Source of the DNA: Zoogloeaceae bacterium G21618-S1
GTDB lineage: Bacteria; Pseudomonadota; Gammaproteobacteria; Burkholderiales; Rhodocyclaceae
Length of the DNA: 64,000 nucleotides
Direction of reading: 5' to 3'
NCBI GenBank assembly: GCA_027214125.1
Contig: JAPWHF010000006.1
Span: 161,698 to 225,697 of the forward strand
In this document: one piece after another, positions 41,541 through 54,630 of the stretch
Layout of the letters: every line of letters starts with the position of its first letter
Numbering within the stretch: the first letter of the stretch is position 1
Notes under the pieces: model-generated
What the model was told of the DNA's origin: nothing
The model's input: only the letters and a program-made list of their open reading frames with translations
Databases searched by the model: none
Translations under genes and position numbers: made by a program

Positions 41541-44288
41541 TTAACCGCTGTTTCGCAGGCCTGCGGCAATGCCGTTGATGGCGATGTGAATGCCGCGGCG
41601 GATGCGTTCGTCCTCGGCGCCATTGCGGTGGCGGCGCAGCAACTCGACCTGCACATGGTTGAGTGGGTCGAGGTAGGGGAAGCGGTTGCGGATCGAGCGC
41701 GCCAGCAGTGGATTGCCATCAAGCAGCTCGTGTTGGCCGGTGATGGCGAGCAGCGCGTCGACGGTCGCGGTGTGCTCCGCGCAGATGCGCGGGAAGATCG
41801 CTTCGCGTAGCGCCGCATCCGACACCAGGGCAGCGTAACGCCCGGCGATGGCGGTGTCGGATTTGGCCAGAACCATGTCCATGTTCGAGAGCGTGGTCGA
41901 GAAGAAAGACCAGTCGCGGCACATGGCTTGCAGCAGCGCCAGCCCGTCGTCCGGGCGCTCGGCCAGAAAACGCTGCACGGCCGAGCCGAAGCCGTACCAG
42001 CCCGGCAGCATCAGCCGGCATTGCGCCCAGCTGAACACCCAGGGAATGGCCCGCAGGTCTTCGATGGCGGTGCTCTTTTTGCGCGAGGCCGGGCGCGAGC
42101 CGATGTTCAGCGCCGCGATTTCGGTGATGACGGTCGACTCCCAAAAGTAACGCTCGAAGCCCGGCGTCTCATACACCAGGCCGCGATAGGCCTCAAACGC
42201 GTAGTCGGACAGCGCCTGCATGGCGTCCATGTACTCGGGGCGCGGCGCGGGTGAGGCGTCGGCCTGCAGGCTGGCTTGCAGCGTGGCGGCGACCAGCACT
42301 TCGAGGTTGCGCCGGCCGACTTCGGCATTGCCGTACTTGGCACCGATCACCTCACCCTGTTCGGTGAGCCGGATCTGCCCCTGCACCGCGCCGCCCGGCT
42401 GCGCCAGGATGGCCTCGTAGCTTGGGCCGCCGCCACGGCCGACCGAACCGCCGCGGCCATGAAACAGGCGCAGGCGGACGTCGTGTTTGCGGAATACTTC
42501 GACCAGCGTCACTTCCGCCTTGTAGAGCTCCCAGCCCGAGGTCAGGAAGCCGCCATCCTTGTTGCTGTCGGAGTAGCCGAGCATGACTTCCTGTGCCCGG
42601 CCGCGGCTGTCGAGCAGGCGTTGATAGGCCGCAAGGCTAAAGACCCGGTCCATGGTCGCGCCGCTGGCGCGCAGGTCGTCGATGGTTTCGAACAGCGGGA
42701 TGATGTTCATGTCCAGCGCCTGCTCGTGCGGCCGGAGGATGCCGGCCTCCTTGAGCAGCACCGCGACCTCAAGCAGGTCGGAGACCCCGTCGGTTTTCGA
42801 GATGATGTAGTTGGGCAGGGCGGCAATGCCGTAGCGCAGATGCGCGGCGCGGGCGGTGCGCAAGATGGCCAGCTCGCCCTCGGTCAGTTCGCTGTAGACG
42901 ATGTGCGGCGAGCGCAGCGGCCGGGTGGACATCATCTCGGTCAGCAGCAGTGCGATGCGCGCGTCTTCATCGAGCGCGAGGTAGTCGACCTTGGGGTCGG
43001 CGGCCTGGAGCAGTTCGGCCACCACTTGTTCGTGCACATCCGAGTTCTGCCGCAGGTCGATCGGCGCCAGATGGAAGCCGAACACCTTGACCGCCCGGCG
43101 CAGCTGGCGCAGCCGGCCGCGGGTGAGCGGGGCGGAGTCATGGGCGAGCAGCGAGTCGTGGAGAATGTCGAGGTCGGCCGTCAGTGCCGCGGCGTCCGGA
43201 TAGGCCGGTGCCTCACCGGCCGGCGGCGGGGTGGTGGCCTTGCCGAGCAGGGCCTGATGGGTGGCGGCCAGGCGGGCGTACATGCCGGCAATGGCGCGGC
43301 GATAGGGCTCGTCTGCGCGATGCGGCGAGCGGTCGACGCTGGCTTCGGCGAGGCGGTGCAGCGCGGCCGAGGGGGTGACGAGGCCGTCGGCCAGCGACAG
43401 TTGCGAGCCCAGCGTGTGCAGCTCTTCCAGATAGAACGACAGCGCCACCGTCGATTGCATCAACTGCGCCTGCGCCAGCACCTCGGCGGTGACGAAAGGG
43501 TTGCCGTCGCGGTCGCCGCCGATCCAGTTACCGATCTGTACAAAGGCCGGCCAGTCTTGTCCGGCAAAGGGGGCGTGCAGCCCGGTGAGGGTGTCTTCGA
43601 CCTTGGCGTACAGGCGCGGCACTTCGCGCAGGAAGGTCGAGTCGAAATAGGACAGCCCATTGGCGACTTCGTCGATGACTGACAGCTTGGCCGGGCGCAG
43701 CATGCGGGTCTGCCACAGGGTGAGCACCGCGCGGCGCAGCGCGGCGTCGGACTCCTCGGCTTCGTCAGGCGTAAGGGTCATGCGGTCGCGTTCGTCGAGC
43801 AGGCGGGCGATGGCCGTCTGGCAATTGAGAATGCTCTTGCGTTGCACCTCGGTGGGGTGGGCGGTGAGCACCGGGCTGATCAATGCGGAATTGAAAAAGG
43901 CGCCGAGGTCGTCGGCGCTGGCGCCATCGCTGAAAACCCGTTCGATGGCGTGCGCCAGACTGCCGGCGCGCGGCGCCGAGCCGCCGATGAGGTGGGCACG
44001 GGTGCGCCGGATGTGATGCTGGTCTTCGGCAATGTTGGCCAGGTGCGAAAAGTAGCTGAAGGCGCGGACCACATCGATGGTCTCCTCGCGCGACAGGGCG
44101 TCAAGCGTCGACTCCAGCCCGGCACGGGCCGCTTCGTCGTCGTCGCGATGGAAGCGCACCGACAGCTGGCGGATGCGCTCGACCAGGTCGAAGGCCGGCT
44201 CGCCGCGTTGTTCGCGCACCGTGTCGCCGAGCAGTCGGCCGAGCTGGCGGATGTCTTCGCGCAAGGGGAGGTCTTTGTCCTGATCCAT
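41541..44288 (-). CDS. ppc: Phosphoenolpyruvate carboxylase
   Basis: 915 residues from ATG at 44288, where homology begins ([16 protein letters not shown]). Signatures: [15 protein letters not shown] near 137 with the catalytic His, [16 protein letters not shown] near 560, [19 protein letters not shown] near 595, and a C-terminus ending [11 protein letters not shown]. It fixes bicarbonate onto PEP to make oxaloacetate, an anaplerotic step. Divergent from hemC. Confidence 0.97.
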   Translation of the reverse strand: MDQDKDLPLREDIRQLGRLLGDTVREQRGEPAFDLVERIRQLSVRFHRDDDEAARAGLESTLDALSREETIDVVRAFSYFSHLANIAEDQHHIRRTRAHLIGGSAPRAGSLAHAIERVFSDGASADDLGAFFNSALISPVLTAHPTEVQRKSILNCQTAIARLLDERDRMTLTPDEAEESDAALRRAVLTLWQTRMLRPAKLSVIDEVANGLSYFDSTFLREVPRLYAKVEDTLTGLHAPFAGQDWPAFVQIGNWIGGDRDGNPFVTAEVLAQAQLMQSTVALSFYLEELHTLGSQLSLADGLVTPSAALHRLAEASVDRSPHRADEPYRRAIAGMYARLAATHQALLGKATTPPPAGEAPAYPDAAALTADLDILHDSLLAHDSAPLTRGRLRQLRRAVKVFGFHLAPIDLRQNSDVHEQVVAELLQAADPKVDYLALDEDARIALLLTEMMSTRPLRSPHIVYSELTEGELAILRTARAAHLRYGIAALPNYIISKTDGVSDLLEVAVLLKEAGILRPHEQALDMNIIPLFETIDDLRASGATMDRVFSLAAYQRLLDSRGRAQEVMLGYSDSNKDGGFLTSGWELYKAEVTLVEVFRKHDVRLRLFHGRGGSVGRGGGPSYEAILAQPGGAVQGQIRLTEQGEVIGAKYGNAEVGRRNLEVLVAATLQASLQADASPAPRPEYMDAMQALSDYAFEAYRGLVYETPGFERYFWESTVITEIAALNIGSRPASRKKSTAIEDLRAIPWVFSWAQCRLMLPGWYGFGSAVQRFLAERPDDGLALLQAMCRDWSFFSTTLSNMDMVLAKSDTAIAGRYAALVSDAALREAIFPRICAEHTATVDALLAITGQHELLDGNPLLARSIRNRFPYLDPLNHVQVELLRRHRNGAEDERIRRGIHIAINGIAAGLRNSG

Positions 44289-44356
44289 AGTGATATCCGT
44301 CGTCTGTCCTTGGGGAGCGTCGCTTACCCTGGCACAAAAAGTGGGGCCGGGGCTCA

Positions 44357-44365
44357 TGCTAGAAT
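44357..44365 (+). promoter_or_regulatory. Candidate hemC promoter (extended -10)
   Basis: TGCTAGAAT gives an extended -10 (TG-N-TAGAAT) about 105 bases before hemC, in the 182-base gap divergent from ppc. No good -35 is seen. Confidence 0.4.
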
Positions 44366-44470
44366 CGCCCCCGGCGCTGGCGCTATCGGGGGCATCCCGC
44401 ATGCTGCCATGCAATATGCGCTGACGCCAGCCATCCTATTTCAAGTCCCTGTTCGAGCGAGTCGCCCATC

Positions 44471-45415
44471 GTGAATCCGACCCAACCCGCCGTCGCCGCC
44501 CCTGAGCGCATCGTTATTGCCACCCGTGAAAGCCGCCTTGCCCTGTGGCAGGCCGAGCATGTCAAGGCGCGACTCGAAGCGCTGTATCCGGCCTGCGAAG
44601 TCGTACTGCTCGGCATGACCACCCGTGGCGACCAGATTCTGGATCGTCCACTGGCCAAGATCGGTGGCAAGGGCTTGTTCGTGAAAGAACTCGAAACCGC
44701 CTTGCTCGACCGTCGCGCCGATATCGCCGTGCACTCCATGAAAGATGTGCCGATGGAAATGGGGGCCGAGTTTGCGCTGGTGACCATCTCCGAGCGCGAA
44801 GTGCCGCTCGACGCCTTCGTGTCCAACAAGTACGAAAGCCTCGACGACATGCCGCCGGGGGCTGTGGTCGGCACCTCCAGCCTGCGTCGCGAGTCGCAGC
44901 TGCACGCCAACTACCCAACACTGGCGGTCACCAGTTTGCGCGGTAACCTCGACACCCGTCTGCGCAAGCTCGACGAGGGCCAGTACGACGCCATCATTCT
45001 TGCCGCCGCCGGGCTGACCCGTCTCGGTCTGGCCGAGCGCATTCGCAGCACGCTGGCCTCTGAGGTGTCGCTACCTGCTGCCGGACAAGGCGCCTTGGGC
45101 ATCGAGGCACTGTCTGACCGGCCCGAAGTCGCGGCCTGGATGGCGCCGCTCAATGACACCGACACCTCCGCCTGCGTGCGCGCAGAGCGTGCCGTGGCCC
45201 GCGCGCTGGCCGGCAGTTGCGAAGTGCCGTTGGGCGCCTACGCGGTGGTCGAGAACGATGGCTTGTGGTTGCGTGGTTTTGTGGCCCGGCCCGACGGCAG
45301 CGAGATCGTGCGCGCCGAGCGCCGTGGTGCGCTGATCGAGGCCGAGAGCCTGGGCAAGGCCCTGGCCGACGAGCTGCGTGCCGGCGGCGCGGCCGAGATC
45401 CTCGCCAGCCTCTGA
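44471..45415 (+). CDS. hemC: Hydroxymethylbilane synthase (porphobilinogen deaminase)
   Basis: 314 residues, GTG at 44471. Conserved [44 protein letters not shown] and [11 protein letters not shown]. The cofactor cysteine is in [11 protein letters not shown] near 240. It joins four porphobilinogens into hydroxymethylbilane. First gene of hemCDXY. Confidence 0.97.
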   Translation: MNPTQPAVAAPERIVIATRESRLALWQAEHVKARLEALYPACEVVLLGMTTRGDQILDRPLAKIGGKGLFVKELETALLDRRADIAVHSMKDVPMEMGAEFALVTISEREVPLDAFVSNKYESLDDMPPGAVVGTSSLRRESQLHANYPTLAVTSLRGNLDTRLRKLDEGQYDAIILAAAGLTRLGLAERIRSTLASEVSLPAAGQGALGIEALSDRPEVAAWMAPLNDTDTSACVRAERAVARALAGSCEVPLGAYAVVENDGLWLRGFVARPDGSEIVRAERRGALIEAESLGKALADELRAGGAAEILASL

Positions 45416-45424
45416 GCCGACGCC

Positions 45425-46216
45425 ATGAACCAGTCGCCAAGCTTGCCCTTGGCCGGGAAGCGCATCGTCGTGACCCGGCCGCAGGCACAGTCTGGCAGCC
45501 TGTGTGAAGCCATCGCCGCTGTGGGCGGGGAGGCGCTGTGCATTCCTGTCATGCGTATCGATGCGGTGCCGGTCAGTGCCGAATTCAGCGCGCTGATCGA
45601 TACGCTCGACCAGTTTCATCTTGCATTCTTTGTCAGCCCGAATGCCGCCGAGCATGGCCTGGCTGCCGTGCGTGCGCGTCGCGACTGGCCGGCCACGCTG
45701 GCCGTGGCGACGGTGGGCAAGGGCAGCGAGCGCGCGCTGCATGCGCTGGGTTTTGACCCGGTCATCGCCCCCGACGCCGGTTTCGACAGCGAAGCGGTGC
45801 TGGCCTTGCCCGAGTTCTCGGCCAGCGCCGTGGCCGGTAAGCGAATCATCATTTTTCGTGGCAACGGCGGACGCGATCTTCTGGGTGATACACTGGCACA
45901 GCGAGGTGCGGCGGTCAGCTATGCCGCATGCTACGCACGACGGGTACCACCGGAGGGCGCGACCAGCTTGCTGGCTGAAGCCGACCGGATGGATGCTCTG
46001 ATACTGACCAGTAGCGAGGGCGTCTCCAACCTGATGACCATGTTGGGAGCACAGATGAGCCGACTGGCCCGCATCCCGGTGTTTGCACCGCACCCGCGCA
46101 TCTGTGCCCGGGCGACGGCTGCGGGCTTCGCACGGGTCGTGGAAACTGCGCCCGGTGATGTCGGTGTGGTCGATGGCCTCGCACGCTACTTTCTCGGCGG
46201 TTGCCGCAACGCTTGA
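45425..46216 (+). CDS. hemD: Uroporphyrinogen-III synthase
   Basis: 263 residues, ATG at 45425, 9 bases after hemC. The family is poorly conserved, but KRIVVTRPQAQS, FFVSPNAAEHGL and TSSEGVSNL with the two-lobed layout fit HemD. It closes and inverts ring D to make uroporphyrinogen III. Confidence 0.93.
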   Translation: MNQSPSLPLAGKRIVVTRPQAQSGSLCEAIAAVGGEALCIPVMRIDAVPVSAEFSALIDTLDQFHLAFFVSPNAAEHGLAAVRARRDWPATLAVATVGKGSERALHALGFDPVIAPDAGFDSEAVLALPEFSASAVAGKRIIIFRGNGGRDLLGDTLAQRGAAVSYAACYARRVPPEGATSLLAEADRMDALILTSSEGVSNLMTMLGAQMSRLARIPVFAPHPRICARATAAGFARVVETAPGDVGVVDGLARYFLGGCRNA

Positions 46217-46231
46217 TCCAGACAAGACGAT

Positions 46232-47491
46232 ATGAGCGAAGACACTCCTGCCCTCAACCGTGCTCAACCCGACACGGATGCCCCTGAAACGACCGAACCG
46301 ATCCGCGACGATGCGGTAACGGACGAGACGCCGCCGGTCGCGACTGAGCCTGCCAGGCGCAGCGGCATTGTCGTGCCCGTGTTGCTGCTCATCTGCCTGC
46401 TGGCCATCGCCGGCATCGGTTGGCAATGGTGGGCCATGCGCGGTGAGTTGGCGAAGACTCAGGAAGAGCTGACCCGCCGCCTGAGCGAGAGCGACAACAT
46501 GGCTCGTGAGGCCCGCGCCAGCGCACGCCAGTCCATCGACACGCTGACGTCCGTGCAAGGCAAAGTCGGCCTGCTCGAAGCCAAGGCCGAAGAGGCCGGC
46601 GGCCAGGCCGCGGCGCTCGATGCCTTGTATCAGGAATTCTCGCGGACTCGCGATGAACGCACCATGGCGGAGATCGAGCAGGCCGTTACCATTGCCGGGC
46701 AGCAACTACAGCTCGCCGGCAATGTCGAAGCCGCGCTGATCGCACTTCAGGCGGCCGATGCCCGGTTGTCCGGCTTTGACGAAGCCCGCCTCGGCCCACT
46801 GCGCCGCAGTCTCAAGCGTGACATCGAGCGCTTGCGCGCCGCGCCCCGGGTCGATATCGCTGGCATCACTTTGCGCCTCGAAGGGTTGCTCGAGTCCGTC
46901 GATCGCTTGCCCCTGGCCTTTACTGGCGAAGCAGTGGGTTCTGAGGCGCCCGAGAAGACCGCTACCGGTTCGCCGATGGACGACCCGCTCGGATTCGCCC
47001 AAGCGGTGCTGCATGACTGGTGGGCCGAGATCCGCTCGCTGGTGCGGGTCGAGCGCCTCGACCGCTCCGCCGAGCCGGTACTGCTGTCGCCGTCGCAATC
47101 GACCTATCTGCGCGAGAACCTCAAAATTCGCCTGCTGACGGCGCGTCTGGCGCTGCTCGGCCGTGATCACCGCACCTTTGAGGCCGACATGCATCAAGCT
47201 GCGGTGTGGCTCGAAAAATATTTTGACCAGCGCAACGAGGCCGTGACCGAAACCCTCACCTCGCTCAAGACTTTGGCCGAAACGCAGATCGCTCCGACCC
47301 AGCCGGCCTTGACCGAAACCCAGGCAGTCCTCAAGACCTTGCAAGGGAAGCCGGGCGTCAGCGGTGCCGAGGCGGCGCCGCAAGCGGCGAAACCCGCCGC
47401 CACACCCAGGACCGCCAAGCCTGCCGACGCACCTGAAGGCAAGCCCGACGCCGCTGTGCCGGCCGTCGCGCCTGCCAAAACAGCGGAGTAA
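46232..47491 (+). CDS. hemX: HemX-like membrane-anchored protein
   Basis: 419 residues, ATG at 46232, 15 bases after hemD. Acidic cytoplasmic N-terminus, one membrane helix (about 45-67), a coiled-coil stretch (about 70-130) and a periplasmic DUF513-type domain, ending in an Ala/Pro/Lys-rich tail. The HemX name comes from its operon. No methyltransferase motifs are present, so the old 'uroporphyrinogen methylase' label does not apply. Its role is unclear, possibly scaffolding with HemY. Confidence 0.9.
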   Translation: MSEDTPALNRAQPDTDAPETTEPIRDDAVTDETPPVATEPARRSGIVVPVLLLICLLAIAGIGWQWWAMRGELAKTQEELTRRLSESDNMAREARASARQSIDTLTSVQGKVGLLEAKAEEAGGQAAALDALYQEFSRTRDERTMAEIEQAVTIAGQQLQLAGNVEAALIALQAADARLSGFDEARLGPLRRSLKRDIERLRAAPRVDIAGITLRLEGLLESVDRLPLAFTGEAVGSEAPEKTATGSPMDDPLGFAQAVLHDWWAEIRSLVRVERLDRSAEPVLLSPSQSTYLRENLKIRLLTARLALLGRDHRTFEADMHQAAVWLEKYFDQRNEAVTETLTSLKTLAETQIAPTQPALTETQAVLKTLQGKPGVSGAEAAPQAAKPAATPRTAKPADAPEGKPDAAVPAVAPAKTAE

Positions 47492-47496
47492 GCGCC

Positions 47497-48711
47497 ATGC
47501 GAGGATTGCTCTGGCTGATCGCCCTGTTTGCCGCGGCCGTCGGTGTGGCCATGCTGGCACGGGCCAACGATGGTTACGCTCTTCTGGTGCTGTCGCCCTA
47601 TCGGGTGCAGGTATCGCTGAATTTGCTGGCTTTGGCGCTGGTGGCGGTGTTTCTGTCGAGTTATTTCTTGCTGCGCGTGCTCACCCGCGCGGTGCGCTTG
47701 CCGGGCCAGGTCGTGGCCTACCGGGGCCGCCGTCGCAAGGAAAAGTCGGCACTCGCCTTGCGCGAGGCCTTCCGGCTACATCTCGAAGGCCGTTACGCGC
47801 ACGCACTGAAACAGGCCAAGAAGGCCTATGACCTGGCGGATGAAGATGGCGTTGCCGCGCTCATGGCGGCGCGCGCCGCGCATGCGCTGCGCGATGACAC
47901 CCGCTATCGCGAATGGTTGGGCAAGGCGGCCACCGATGACCGCTTGCGGGCGGCACGCATCATGACCGAAGCTGAAATGGCCGTCGAAGGCCGCCGCTTC
48001 GACGAAGCCGCCGAGCGCATTCGTGCGCTCAAGGGGAGCGACAACCGGCCGGTGGCGACGCTTCGCCTGGCGCTCAAAACGGCGCATGCGCTCGAAAAGT
48101 GGGAAGAGCTGGTGCGTATCGCCCGCCAGCTTCGCAAGCACAAGGCCTTGAGCAAAGAGCAGGCCGAGCCGCTGCTGCGTCGGGCGCACTTGGCGGCTTT
48201 GCGTGAGCGCGATGGTCAGCATGATGCGATTGCCCGCTACTGGCAGGATATTCCGTCCGATGAGCAGCAGGATCGGCGTCTGGTCGAGAAAGCCGCGCCT
48301 TTGCTGGTCGCCAACGGCGAGGGCGCGACGGTGCGCAAGATGCTTGAGAAGCTGCTCGATGAACAGTGGGAAAGCGAGCTGGCGCGCCTCTACGGGTATT
48401 GCGGCGAGAACGATGCGGTGGCCTGCCTGAATCGCGGCGAGAAATGGCTCAAGGCGCATCCGAATGACGGCGGCTTGTTGTATGCATTGGGTCGGCTCTG
48501 TCTGTCGGCCCAGTTGTGGGGCAAGGCGCAGAGCTATCTCGAGGCGTCGGTGTCGGCGGCGCCGACCGTGGATGCGCACCTGGCCTTGGCGCAATTGTCG
48601 GAGCAATTCGAGCGACCGGAAGAGGCTCAGAAGCATTTTCGGCGCGCTGCGCAATTGACGGGTGCTGCACAAGCCGGGCCGGCACTGGTGCAGTTGTCTG
48701 CGCCGGAGTGA
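47497..48711 (+). CDS. hemY: HemY-like membrane protein with TPR repeats
   Basis: 404 residues, ATG at 47497, 5 bases after hemX. Two N-terminal membrane helices (about 3-20 and 38-60) followed by tetratricopeptide-like helical repeats. This is the proteobacterial HemY (HemY_N plus TPR), not the Gram-positive protoporphyrinogen oxidase of the same name. Presumed to support late haem synthesis at the membrane. Confidence 0.92.
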   Translation: MRGLLWLIALFAAAVGVAMLARANDGYALLVLSPYRVQVSLNLLALALVAVFLSSYFLLRVLTRAVRLPGQVVAYRGRRRKEKSALALREAFRLHLEGRYAHALKQAKKAYDLADEDGVAALMAARAAHALRDDTRYREWLGKAATDDRLRAARIMTEAEMAVEGRRFDEAAERIRALKGSDNRPVATLRLALKTAHALEKWEELVRIARQLRKHKALSKEQAEPLLRRAHLAALRERDGQHDAIARYWQDIPSDEQQDRRLVEKAAPLLVANGEGATVRKMLEKLLDEQWESELARLYGYCGENDAVACLNRGEKWLKAHPNDGGLLYALGRLCLSAQLWGKAQSYLEASVSAAPTVDAHLALAQLSEQFERPEEAQKHFRRAAQLTGAAQAGPALVQLSAPE

Positions 48712-48721
48712 GCCGGATCTG

Positions 48722-48763
48722 ACACAAACAAAAAGCGCGCCTCGGCACGCTTTTTGTTTGTGT
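48722..48763. terminator. Bidirectional terminator between hemY and hemF
   Basis: ACACAAACAAAAAGCG (48722-48737) pairs with CGCTTTTTGTTTGTGT (48748-48763). The A-run and T-run inside the arms give U-rich ends on both strands for the two converging operons. Confidence 0.9.
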
Positions 48764-48765
48764 GC

Positions 48766-50930
<2,165 letters not shown>

Positions 50931-50986
50931 GTGTGTTGCCGTTGCCCAAGCGCCGGCGCGGCGTGTGCGCGCCGGCTAAAAGTGAA

Positions 50987-52555
50987 TTAGTGACGGAAGT
51001 GGCGGAAGCCGGTGAGAACCATGGCAATGCCGTGTTCGTTGGCGGCTGCGATCACCTCTTCGTCGCGCATCGAGCCGCCCGGCTGGATGACCGCCGTGGC
51101 GCCGGCTTCGGCCAGCACGTCGAGACCATCGCGGAAGGGGAAGAAGGCGTCTGACGCAACCACGGTGCCGGTGATGGAGAGGCCGGCGTTCTCCGCCTTG
51201 ATCTTGGCGATGCGGGCTGAATCGACCCGGCTCATCTGGCCCGCGCCCACGCCGACGGTCATGCCGCCCTTGCAGTAAACGATGGCATTGGACTTGACGT
51301 ATTTGGCGACGCGCCATGCGAACAGCAGGTCGCCCATTTCTTCGGGCGTCGGGGCGCGGGCGGTGACCAGTTTGAGGTCGCCTTCGCCGATGCGGGCCAC
51401 ATCCGAGCTCTGCACCAGCAGGCCGCCGGCGACGCGTTTGTAGTCGAGTGCGCCGTCGCCCGAGCCCATCGGACAGGTGAGTACGCGCACGTTTTTCTTG
51501 GCGAGCAGCAGGGCGAGGGCTTCGTCGGTGTAGGCCGGGGCGATCAGCACTTCGAGGAACTGGGCGCTGACCGCTTCGGCCGCCGCCGCGTCGACGACGC
51601 TGTTGAAGGCAATGATGCCGCCGAAGGCAGAGGTCGGGTCGGTCGAGAAGGCCTTTTTGTAGGCTTCGAGCGGCGACAGGCCGAGGGCCACGCCACAGGG
51701 GTTGGCGTGCTTGACGATGACACAGGCGGTGGTATTGAAGGCCTTGACGCACTCCCAGGCCGCGTCGGCGTCAGCGATGTTGTTGTAGGACAACTCCTTG
51801 CCCTGCAGCTGGGTGTAGCCGGCCACGCCACCTTCGGCGGCATTGGGCTCTTGGTAGAAGGCGGCGCTCTGGTGCGGGTTCTCGCCGTAGCGCAGGTCCT
51901 GCACCTTGTCGAAGGCCAGCTGCAGCCGGTCCGGATAGGCCATGCGGCTGCCGTCCTCGGCCAGCGCGGTCAGGTAGTTGGAGATGGCGCTGTCGTAGCG
52001 GGCGGTGTGGGTGAAGGCTTTGACTGCCAGGGCGAAGCGGGTCTTGGCCGACAGGGCGCCGTCGGCCTTGATCTCGGCCAGCACCGGGGCGTAGTCCTCG
52101 GCGTCGGTCAGCACGCCGACACCGCCGGCTTCGTTGCCGTGGTTCTTGGCCGCGGCGCGGACCATGGTCGGGCCGCCGATGTCGATGTTTTCGATGGCGT
52201 CTTCGAGCGAGCAGTCGGGCTTGGCGATGGTCTGGGCGAAGGGGTAGAGATTGACCACCACCAGATCGATGCGCGCGATGCCGGCGCCGGCGATGGTGTC
52301 CATGTGCTCGGCCAGATCGCGGCGGGCGAGGATGCCGCCGTGCACCGTCGGATGCAGCGTCTTGACCCGGCCGTCGAGCATTTCGGGGAAGCCGGTGTGC
52401 TCCGACACATCGGTGACCGGCAGGCCAGCCTCGCGCAGCAGTTTGGCGGTGCCGCCGGTCGACAGGAGCTTGACGCCAAGCTGGTGCAGTTCGCGGGCGA
52501 AGGCTTCGACGCCGGTCTTGTCGGAGACGCTGATCAGGGCAGTGGAAATTTGCAT
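50987..52555 (-). CDS. purH: Bifunctional AICAR transformylase / IMP cyclohydrolase
   Basis: 522 residues, ATG at 52555. N-terminal cyclohydrolase half with [16 protein letters not shown] and [16 protein letters not shown]-terminal transformylase half has [11 protein letters not shown] near 262 and [12 protein letters not shown] near 463. Performs the last two steps of IMP synthesis. Placed between fis and purD. Confidence 0.97.
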   Translation of the reverse strand: MQISTALISVSDKTGVEAFARELHQLGVKLLSTGGTAKLLREAGLPVTDVSEHTGFPEMLDGRVKTLHPTVHGGILARRDLAEHMDTIAGAGIARIDLVVVNLYPFAQTIAKPDCSLEDAIENIDIGGPTMVRAAAKNHGNEAGGVGVLTDAEDYAPVLAEIKADGALSAKTRFALAVKAFTHTARYDSAISNYLTALAEDGSRMAYPDRLQLAFDKVQDLRYGENPHQSAAFYQEPNAAEGGVAGYTQLQGKELSYNNIADADAAWECVKAFNTTACVIVKHANPCGVALGLSPLEAYKKAFSTDPTSAFGGIIAFNSVVDAAAAEAVSAQFLEVLIAPAYTDEALALLLAKKNVRVLTCPMGSGDGALDYKRVAGGLLVQSSDVARIGEGDLKLVTARAPTPEEMGDLLFAWRVAKYVKSNAIVYCKGGMTVGVGAGQMSRVDSARIAKIKAENAGLSITGTVVASDAFFPFRDGLDVLAEAGATAVIQPGGSMRDEEVIAAANEHGIAMVLTGFRHFRH

Positions 52556-52585
52556 GTTTAGGGGGCGCGCCTTGCGGCGTTTGGT

Positions 52586-52822
52586 TTAGAGAAGATCGTA
52601 TTCGGTCAGTTTGCGTCGCAAGGTATTGCGATTGATGCCGAGGAGCTGGGCGGCGACGGTCTGGTTGCCGTCGGTCTGGCGCAGCACAAATTCCAGCATC
52701 GGGCGCTCGGCGCTGCGGATCACCAGATCGTGCAGGGCCACCGGCGATTCGCCGTCCAGATCCTTGAAATATTGGTCGAGCGTGCGCGTCACGGCGCTGG
52801 CGATTTCGTTGTGTTGGCTCAT
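52586..52822 (-). CDS. fis: Fis nucleoid-associated DNA-binding protein
   Basis: 78 residues from ATG at 52822, whose ATGA overlaps the dusB stop. The C-terminal helix-turn-helix NQTVAAQLLGINRNTLRRKL is typical of the short betaproteobacterial Fis. The dusB-fis pair is a classic proteobacterial operon. Longer in-frame starts lie inside dusB. Confidence 0.95.
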   Translation of the reverse strand: MSQHNEIASAVTRTLDQYFKDLDGESPVALHDLVIRSAERPMLEFVLRQTDGNQTVAAQLLGINRNTLRRKLTEYDLL

Positions 52823-53841
52823 GCGGCCAGTTCCTCGAAACAGGATGCCTGATAGTGCGGAGTGACACCCTGATGACTGAGCTGAGTAAAGAAATGATCG
52901 ACGGCGGCCAGTTGTCCGGCCACGCTGTCTTCGGTGTTCATGGCTTGCCGAAACACATGCGCGCCGGCCAGCCCTTTGGTGTACCAGGCGATGTGCTTGC
53001 GCGCGATGCGCACGCCAGACCACTCGCCATAGAATGCGTACAAATCGTCGAGATGGCTGCGGCATATGTCGCGAATCTCGATCACTGGCGGCGGAGGCAG
53101 GGTGTGACCGGTCGCGAGGTAGTGCGCAATCTCACGGAAAATCCACGGCCGGCCCTGGGCGGCGCGGCCAATCATCACGCCATCGGCGCCGGTGTGGCGC
53201 AGTACGGCGGCGGCTTTTTCGGGCGAATCGATATCGCCATTGGCAATCACCGGAATGCCTACGGCCGTTTTGATGGCGGCAATGGTGTCGTACTCGGCAT
53301 TGCCCATGTACTTGTCTTCGCGGGTGCGGCCATGGATGGCCAGTGCGCGGATGCCGCTGTCTTCGGCGATGCGGGCGAGGTGGGGCGCGTTGCGGTTGTC
53401 GCGATCCCAGCCGGTGCGCATCTTGAGCGTGACCGGGGTGTCCGGCACGGCGGCGACCACGGCGGTGAGAATTTGCGCCACCAGCGCTTCGTCGCGCATC
53501 AGCGCTGAACCGGCGGCCTTGTTGCACACTTTCTTGGCCGGACAGCCCATGTTGATGTCGATGATCTGCGCGCCGTTGTCGGCGTTGAAGCGGGCGGCCT
53601 GCGCCATCAGCTCGGGGTCGGCGCCGGCGATCTGCACAGAAATCGGCTCGGTCTCGCCCGCGTGGTCGGTGCGCCGGCGGGTTTTGTCGGTGGCGTAGAG
53701 CAGCGTGTTCGACGACACCATTTCCGACACCGCCAGCCCCGCGCCCAGTCGCTTGCACAACTGGCGGAAAGGCCGGTCTGTCACGCCCGCCATGGGTGCG
53801 ACAAACAGATTATTCGGCAGGGAAAAACCGGCGAACTGCAT
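52819..53841 (-). CDS. dusB: tRNA-dihydrouridine synthase DusB
   Basis: 340 residues, ATG at 53841. FMN-binding TIM barrel: LFVAPMAGVTDRPFRQL near 12, the catalytic-Cys block NMGCPAKKVCNKAAGSAL near 95, VTLKMRTGWD, and IHGRTREDKYMG. Reduces uridines in the tRNA D-loop. First gene of dusB-fis-purH-purD-hemF. Confidence 0.95.
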   Translation of the reverse strand: MQFAGFSLPNNLFVAPMAGVTDRPFRQLCKRLGAGLAVSEMVSSNTLLYATDKTRRRTDHAGETEPISVQIAGADPELMAQAARFNADNGAQIIDINMGCPAKKVCNKAAGSALMRDEALVAQILTAVVAAVPDTPVTLKMRTGWDRDNRNAPHLARIAEDSGIRALAIHGRTREDKYMGNAEYDTIAAIKTAVGIPVIANGDIDSPEKAAAVLRHTGADGVMIGRAAQGRPWIFREIAHYLATGHTLPPPPVIEIRDICRSHLDDLYAFYGEWSGVRIARKHIAWYTKGLAGAHVFRQAMNTEDSVAGQLAAVDHFFTQLSHQGVTPHYQASCFEELAA

Positions 53842-53984
53842 GGGGATTGGAGCGCGAGCGACAAAGCCGCCATTCTAACCGATGGGGGGGTGTCGGCGAA
53901 GCCTAAAAACGTAACGCCCATCGGAAAGTGGAGGGCGGTTTCGGCACCGCGTGGCCGGTTTCTTGGGTGCCTGTTGGTGACAGC

Positions 53985-54557
53985 CGTTGGCCGGGTCTCG
54001 CCCCGGCGGGCGAGTAACTTCTTTGTGGCGACAAAGAAGTCACCAAGAAAGCGCCCCCGCTGTACCGCCGGCTTCGCCGGTGCCCTCACTGCGCCCGGTG
54101 GCGGCGGGTCGTGTCGCAAACTCGCCCGTTCCGGGCTCAAACAGGCGACACGACAATTCCCGCCGTCCCCGGACTACGTTCGGCGGCACAGAAGGGGATG
54201 GGCGCGCGGGCTCGGCTTCGCCATCGCCCGCTTTGGTGGCGCGTCGTAGGGCGGGTTTTAACCCGCCATCGGTATTCGTTCGCAGGTCATTGGCGGGTTG
54301 AAACCCACCCTGCAAAACCATCACGACTGGCCGATTCGGGCACAACCGATCCGCCCTCTGCCGCGCCAACCGGAGGCGGTGGCGGGCGGAAAAAGGGGCT
54401 TCGCTGTTTGAGCCCGCAGGGCGAGTTCGCGAAGCACCCCGCCCGACATTGCCGTAGGGCGGGCACCCCGAAGGGGCGCGAAAGCGGGCTGTGCTTCTTT
54501 GCTTAGCTTTCTTGCACAAGCAAGAAAGTCGCCCGCCGGGGCGAGACCCGGCCAACG
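53985..54557. repeat. Intergenic inverted-repeat element between dusB and ubiH
   Basis: The 29 bases at 53985-54013 recur as an exact reverse complement at 54529-54557. Just inside each copy is a perfect hairpin: 54017-54040 (arms ACTTCTTTGT/ACAAAGAAGT, loop GGCG) and 54507-54528 (arms CTTTCTTGC/GCAAGAAAG, loop ACAA). Further in, GCAAACTCGCCC...GGGCTCAAACAG (left) is mirrored by CTGTTTGAGCCC...GGGCGAGTTCGC (right). Between the arms lies a REP-like pair, GGCGGGTTTTAACCCGCC and GGCGGGTTGAAACCCACC. Open frames in both strands follow the repeat and are not credible genes. It looks like a non-coding mobile or REP/MITE-type element. No transposase is present. Confidence 0.75.
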
Positions 54558-54630
54558 TCCGCATGCACTCGGGAAAGCCGCCCAAAAGACCGGCCAATCT
54601 ATTCAAAAGCGCGAACGCGCAAACCCGCTC

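Noticed and set aside
46232-47491. Uroporphyrin-III C-methyltransferase label often given to hemX
   Set aside because: The sequence has a membrane anchor and a DUF513-type domain, with no SAM-binding motifs.
53662-54606. Several overlapping open frames in the dusB-ubiH gap
   Set aside because: They follow the inverted-repeat element and are Pro/Arg/Gly-rich. This is typical of spurious genes annotated in GC-rich intergenic repeats.
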